Assembly: GCF_037975245.1 (NCBI RefSeq)
Contig: NC_092579.1
Coordinates: forward strand, 30,527,666 to 30,591,665
DNA: 64,000 nt
Reading direction: 5' to 3'
Origin: Apostichopus japonicus
Taxonomy: Eukaryota > Echinodermata > Holothuroidea > Aspidochirotida > Stichopodidae
Position 1 is the first letter of the stretch, and each line of letters begins with the position of its first letter. The notes beneath the pieces are model-generated. The model ran no database searches, was not told the DNA's origin, and saw only the letters and a list, made by a program, of their open reading frames with translations. Both the position numbers and the translations under genes were made by a program. Below, piece after piece: positions 51,586 to 64,000 of the stretch.

Positions 51586-51689
51586 CTACAAAAACTTTAC
51601 CAGCTGTGGAAGTATCTTCTCTAGGTGTTTTTGCTCCACCACAACTGAAGATTCATCTTTGGCTTGTTCTGCACTTCTCAAAGCTGCTT
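51586..51689 (-). CDS. CENPX: CENPX coding exon 4
   Basis: Acceptor TTATAG; completes Glu52 and encodes AALRSAEQAKDESS to HLEKILPQLVKFL, then TAG. Confidence 0.92.
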
Positions 51690-53774
51690 CTATAAGAAAT
51701 ATAATTTAAATCATGAAAATCAAGACTGACGAGAAAAAGATGTAGAAAGGCACAGAAATACTGATTATCTCTTCAATCCATGCAGAAAACAAGCATTTTT
51801 ATGTTGTATGTTATTTTCATGTGACAAGACAGGTAAACTATTGGTTGGCATGGAAACAATGTTGTGGTTGCTAGGGGACCAGTGATTCCTTAAAAGCATG
51901 ATTCATTCGGTATTCGAAGTATTAGCAGATACGAGGCAGGTGAGCTGGGGAGCAAAACAACACTCAAAGAGCCATTATTCTGCACGGATTCAATATCCAG
52001 TACAAAAAAAACAACAAGCCACCAGTCCCTCACATTCTAGAAGTATTTCAAACCTTCATGCATTTTCCTCCTATAGGAAGAAGAGTTGACAGGGTACACA
52101 CAATTAACCTAAACTCCTGATATATCACCTATACCAACCCCCTGGGCCCTCCCTCCAGACTTTCTACAATAGTACCATTGGACCGTGGCACCATTGTTTG
52201 CATTCCTAATTCCTCATCAATCAATTGAAGAATAGTTATAATCCTTGATAATTTCAAATACCTTCCATACTTTTGTGTTTGTATTAATAGCAAATTATGA
52301 TACTATTTCTGTTTTAAAAAAATTCAATGAAATGTTTTGATTCATTATTCTGTAATGTAAATTAAAACTTGCCTTGGACAAATATTCTCAGAAGCTCTGT
52401 TGTTAATGCCACAGCCTCATTAGTCACTGTACATTGTAAGAAAAGATAGGAAGTATATTAGTGAATGACTATTGGTACTATTTATCTGTTGATATGCCCC
52501 AAAAACAAAAACAAAAAACAGTTATACATTCACACATCTGAAGGTGTGGGAGGGGATGGGGAATTATATCATATCACCACCTGCCGGGCAAGTGATTTAA
52601 ATCTGTCCCTAAATAGAATCATTCACACATTGAGGGTGGATCATCATGGCTCAGAATTGACAGGAAAGAACTTTTGAAAACCTTTACAAGACTACTACAT
52701 GGCTATTACCCCTTGTTATCATACAAAAGATAAATAAGGATAGCTAGTGCAGTTTGTTTCAATTTCACCACCTTTAATCTTAGGATCCTGAAAATGCCTC
52801 TGTAGAAGCTTCATAACCGTCTCCTGAAAGTACAAAAAGAAAAAAGAATGCAAATAAACAGCGTCTTATACATGGTATGAAGTATTTACTTTAGACAATA
52901 GGTTGAGGGTAAAGTGAATTTTACACCTTACGATGTCAAAAATACCCACTATGATTACATTGGTTAGAAATTGATGACATTCTGCGGTTGTAACCACAGA
53001 CGACTGGATGTTTCATCTTTCTATGCACATTTTATTTTAATAAACCCTTAATGCTGCACTCCTGGTGTAATGAAACATCTCAAGTGTAAAATCTAGATAA
53101 AGAGATTAAACATGGTTTAATTAGCATAAAGCTCACAGAGTTTGGTAAAGAAAAGTGCCAAAAGTTAATTTCAAAAATATATATTGTAACCCTTATTCAG
53201 CATACTTTGTCATTTCTGTGCCATTTTAGAAATATGGTAATATTTATGGACGGACAAGTTTCTAATGGGATGTACAGTACCAGAGGAAAGCGTGTACACG
53301 CTTTGTAATTGCAGAGTAACAGATACATCTGTTGGGTAAATAAGCACCAGTGTATATAGCTTATGACACTGATCATTGGCCAAATAAGCACCAGTGCATA
53401 AAGCTGATGAAACTGACCATTGGCTACATAAGCACCAGTGCAACGCTTATTGCAGACGGCCACGTAAGTAAGACTAAGAGCACATCACTATTGAACTGAT
53501 GATCAGGTAAATAATACCAGTACAATAATTATTGAACTTTCAGTCAGGTAAATGCCATCCTTATGGCACAGACGATCACGTGAATACCTTCCACCTGTAG
53601 TTAAAGCCAACGAACATTACATTACAGTATAATTTAGAACGGATAGGCTAGTTAGCCTAGCGATACCAAGTTAGGCCTAGCCATATAGTGTATACAGGCC
53701 TATGCTTTGTTTTCTTTTCGACTGACACTCTTGAAAGTAACGTCTTTTTCTCTTGCACGGTCATCCGCCATCAT
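51586..53774 (-). CDS. CENPX: CENPX / MHF2, centromere protein X, complete (4 exons)
   Basis: Four coding exons on the minus strand: 53774-53727, 52823-52772, 52426-52373, 51689-51586, totalling 258 nt or 85 residues (human protein is 81). They join in frame with phases 0, 1, 1. It aligns without gaps from the FKSETVMKLLQRHF segment (human FRKELVSRLLHLHF) and then through KVTNEAVAL, TELLRIFV, EAALRSAEQA and the closing HLEKILPQL, all hallmarks of this histone-fold protein. Known role: with CENP-S (MHF1) it forms the MHF complex that binds DNA junctions with FANCM, and joins CENP-T/W at kinetochores. Two Met codons open the frame (53774 and 53771). Intron 3 begins GC, not GT. It is divergent to PCYT2, 2.7 kb away. 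Each exon is too short for a simple frame scan to find. Confidence 0.93.
52373..52426 (-). CDS. CENPX: CENPX coding exon 3, GC donor
   Basis: Acceptor GTACAG; completes Val34 and encodes TNEAVALTTELLRIFVQ plus one base. Ends CCAAG with donor GCAAGT. The nearest GT, four bases further, would break the frame, so a GC-AG intron is required. Confidence 0.9.
52772..52823 (-). CDS. CENPX: CENPX coding exon 2
   Basis: Acceptor TTTCAG, 17 codons ETVMKLLQRHFQDPKIK plus one base, donor GTGGTG. First histone-fold helix. Confidence 0.92.
53336..53590. repeat. Decaying 44-bp minisatellite in CENPX intron 1
   Basis: Three good units led by AATAAGCACCAGTG (53337, 53381, 53425 approximately) and two or three decayed ones (AATAATACCAGTAC near 53512). 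Spacing about 44 bp, shrinking to the right. Confidence 0.8.
53727..53774 (-). CDS. CENPX: CENPX coding exon 1
   Basis: Sixteen codons, MMADDRAREKDVTFKS, ending at donor GTCAGT (53726-53721). GTCAGT is a weaker donor than usual; it was chosen because it alone keeps the frame and the gap-free alignment to human CENP-X. Confidence 0.85.
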
Positions 53775-54346
53775 CTGTGTTGGTAAAGGGATTGGATCAT
53801 GTAAAAAGCGGCGGCAGTAAATCACAATATGTTCGTTCTTATTCTAATGTCAAACTGTTCTTTGTAAATTCGTGTAACATTGAAATTCCCGGGTATATTA
53901 TCTGGTAAGTGGGTTGTTGTTATGATTTGCTATACACGGTGGTACTTCCGTTATCTGACGTTTGAAGGTAATGAATCTAAGGAAGCTTTTAATAGTCGTA
54001 TATGACTACTGTTTCAATTAAGCTACATAACCATACCACAAATGCTTTGTTTCAAACTATATGGTCGGCATTTGAGTCATTAGAGTAAAATATTCATAAA
54101 AGCAAGTTATTTCATGTGGCGTAGGAAACTATAAAAGATAATTTACTTTTGACTGATGAAAGGAGAGTATGTGACACTCCCGGATCAAAATTCCGACAGG
54201 AGCCAGATTCGCTTGACCTCGGAAAAATCGCTGCAGTGCAGTGGTGATATGTGCGGAGTCCGTGAATTTGGTAATTCCGGTTTGTGAACTTGGGGAAAAG
54301 GGTTCGTTTCTGTTCTTCATTTGGTTTTGAAACAACTTTGTTCGTC

Positions 54347-54553
54347 ATGGCTGCACTGCATTTATGTCGAATTGGGTGCCTTTGTCTATCTCAGTATTGA
54401 GAAAGCAGTGGTCAGAGGCCTGGGTATGACAGCTCTCGTACGAGTCCGTCGGATGGGGACATTAAATATGGAGGTCCCGTGAGCAGGAATGGGAGCGAAT
54501 TCACACCCCTGCCTAGTTATCCTCTGAACACCGATCAAAAAAGAGAAGTTTGA
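54347..54553 (+). other. Short frame with one in-frame TGA, divergent to CENPX
   Basis: ATG in good context (GTCATGG) opens MAALHLCRIGCLCLSQY, then TGA at 54398-54400, then 50 further open codons (ending TPLPSYPLNTDQKREV) to a TGA at 54551. The part after the first TGA reads like ordinary protein and not low complexity. It starts 573 bp from the CENPX start on the opposite strand. Could be a pseudogene, a 5' exon with an unseen intron, or chance. Family not recognised; the opposite strand is also open here. Confidence 0.25.
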
Positions 54554-54814
54554 AATAAGCCGGTGTTCATCCACGATCTAACACGGATAGGGTTTCAGCC
54601 AAATATTGTAAACTAGGTTTCCTCGATCCTTGGGTCCCTAAACTAAACTTGTAAGCATTTGAAAAAATGTTTGTTTTAACAACAACTGCTACTGTTATCG
54701 CATTATTTATGGCGCAATGCATTTTCTCCTATGAAGTAGTAGGCTATAACTAAGTTCGTCCAAAGGTCAAAAGAAAATAGTATAATTTATAATTCATGGC
54801 GGCAAACTTCTAAG

Positions 54815-55718
54815 CAGTGGCGTCGCCAAGGGGGGCAGGGGGCACGTGCCCCCCTGGAAAACCTAGTGCCCCCCGAGTGCCCCCCATCTGAGATTTGGGT
54901 TGGTAAAAAAATATATATATATTTTGTTATATTCAACTCCCATCATCTGAGTTGGTTTTTCATAAGGACAAAGTAATTCGTATTTTCTTCAAATGAACTG
55001 CGAAAATATGAAATAGTTTATCCTTGACCGTCGGGTATCGAAGTCGTATCCCGCGCCATCACAACAGGTGTCAATATTTACATTGAATGTGTCAGTGCTC
55101 ACGCCATACCAGCGGCTATACACGTCCGATTCGCGAGCTACATGACTCATCGTTCAAAACAATGAATTTCCCTGTTCTGGCTGTGCTGCAGCCTTGTTTT
55201 TATTTCCTAGGAAGTAGGACGAATATTCAGAAAATCACTAGGTGCAGTCCAATCAAATTCCTGAAAAGTAGGCCACTCCTACTCTCCACAGAACACTATT
55301 TCTGGACCTTTCTCGTGATTCTGACATCAGAATATGAAAGAACGCGCTTTATTTTTTCTGCACCGATGAGTAATATCGTTGCTCTGAACCCTAACCTTGA
55401 TTTCGAAACAAATTTGAGAATCCCGGAAAAATTGATTAACCCTTATCCGTCCTAAGAAATAATTCTGCGCGTTGTTAAAATCATTACCTCAAAAATAGCA
55501 ATTTCTGGAGATATCTTCAGATCGAATTTAGCATCAAATGTGGCACCATTTTGCATCTAGCCCATCCTCCGTATGCGAAAATTTTCCAAAGGGGAGGGGG
55601 GCTACCCCTCCACTTAGACCCCTCCCCCAGGACGGCGATCCGTATCCACCTAAGTGCCCCCCATCAAATGCTGGTGCCCCCTGTGCCCCCCAGACTGAAA
55701 AGTCTGGTGACGCCACTG
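54815..55718 (-). mobile_element. Non-autonomous hAT element, family A, copy 2
   Basis: 904 bp. Left end CAGTGGCGTCGCCA, right end read inward CAGTGGCGTCACCA: 13 of 14 match. Perfect 8-bp target duplications CTTCTAAG at 54807-54814 and 55719-55726. It is the inverted counterpart of the element at 2965-4695 and lacks the nested insertion found there. Open frames of 98-122 codons inside are not transposase-like. It sits between CENPX and PCYT2. Confidence 0.95.
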
Positions 55719-55726
55719 CTTCTAAG

Positions 55727-56495
55727 TCGTCTCTCAACTACTTACTTTACCAAAAACCTTATTGCACGTGCATGCGACCAATGTTTCATAAACTTCTTAG
55801 GGTTGACTCCAATTACATACCGATGTACGACTAAAATTCGCCATCTGGAAAGTACAAACTTTCAATTTCCCTCTCCACCGAGCCTTTCATTATTATGATG
55901 GACTTCTAATGCTCCGTAAGTTAATTTTGCAACCTTATCTTGTACCACTGATCTGTACCCAGGATCGATCAGTCACGCCTTCATTTTCAGTGATTGAAGT
56001 GGTGTGATGTTGTCAAGGTCATCCAGTTCATTCTACGGAGCAACTTGTATGTCACAATAGATCATACATTTTTTCTGTTTATATCCCTTCCAAGGAATGT
56101 CATGTTAGTAGTTAAATAAAATATATTTTATTTTAATGTTTTTCGCGTTGGTATCCGATATTCCAAGTCGCCACTCGTCTAGAGCTCAATGTGATGATAT
56201 CAATATTGTAAATGGCCGCCTAAAATAACCGTATGTTATAGTAAATTTCGGCCCATCCCACAGTACATGCTTTTTTTGTTGTCTGTGTACGTACGTAGCC
56301 TAGCTGTCATGACAAACAACACACACTATATTTCGTGCATATGCCGCTAAAATTTGATAAATCATATTCATAACATTACCAGTGGATCGCTATTGCAGGT
56401 TATCCTGTTCGAATTTCCTTGGACTGTATTGCTGCTTTCATAAGCTTGGTAAAGAGACCAATCGGTATTGCCGTGTAGAATCAGTTTGAAGCATA
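55727..56495 (+). promoter_or_regulatory. PCYT2 upstream region
   Basis: Between the hAT element and the PCYT2 start; should hold promoter and 5'UTR. No TATA box or CpG island that I could assign. Confidence 0.3.
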
Positions 56496-63729
<7,234 letters not shown>

Positions 63730-64000
63730 GTATGTAGATGTCAGAACAATTTACCACGGTCTCACTAGTCATGCTTCAGGTTCATGTTTTGTGAGAAATT
63801 CTTACCCGCAAGTATTGTATCAGGGATTGGCAGACGATCAGATTAAGATAGACTGTGGAGAAGTACATTGCAATAGTGTGTACAATAGTGTGTTACGGAA
63901 GGCTCGCAAATTTAACTGACGATCATCGCCGGCCCAGCCGTTGCTAACTATTGTAATGAGCACAGCAACTAGCTGGTTCTTAGTAACGCTTGAACACACA

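Noticed and set aside
55087-55455. 122-codon frame as a hAT transposase fragment
   Set aside because: No RT, BED zinc finger or hAT dimerisation motif is visible, and the matching part of copy 1 is not open.

Overview
This is a eukaryotic, AT-rich, intron-containing and transposon-dense genomic window. Long introns with GT-AG borders, CR1/L2-like LINE relics, many non-autonomous hAT elements, minisatellites and metazoan genes (CENPX, PCYT2, a peptide GPCR) point to an animal. A marine invertebrate deuterostome such as an echinoderm (possibly a sea cucumber) is my best guess, but nothing here fixes the species.

Layout: 0.8-2.2 kb holds a tRNA-derived SINE lying against a decayed LINE. A 1.7 kb hAT element with a perfect 8-bp target duplication sits at 2.97-4.70 kb and carries a second, nested hAT. 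4.7-9.5 kb is anonymous sequence. A single-exon class A peptide GPCR (galanin/allatostatin-A-receptor-like) lies on the minus strand at 9.69-10.79 kb. 11-28.9 kb is gene-poor, with a LINE 3' end, two minisatellites, palindromic hairpins and pure G or C runs. A truncated LINE with a 26-bp target duplication occupies 28.98-29.85 kb and is followed by a 490-bp (GAT)n array. A composite nested hAT region fills 32.9-35.1 kb. A minisatellite (35.8 kb), a fold-back MITE (39.6 kb) and a 5'-truncated LINE with an open 405-codon RT frame (43.3-44.7 kb) follow.

The gene-rich end is 51.5-64 kb. CENPX (MHF2, four short exons, minus strand, 85 aa, one GC-AG intron) is arranged divergently from PCYT2 (plus strand, first four coding exons, continuing past the window edge). 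A second copy of the first hAT family lies between them, in opposite orientation, and preserves the empty site of the nested insertion. CENPX (kinetochore and Fanconi anaemia pathway histone fold) and PCYT2 (CDP-ethanolamine synthesis) have no shared pathway, but both map to 17q25.3 in human, so their linkage may be ancient.

The most unusual structures are: (1) a subterminal module of about 100 bp, present in the same polarity 42-63 bp inside four hAT ends that have different terminal repeats; (2) a two-tier hairpin at the 3' end of a LINE family, with three compensatory base changes between two copies; (3) a small family of palindromic hairpins. No exon-level homology search could be run; gene calls rest on recognised motifs, reading-frame continuity and splice borders.
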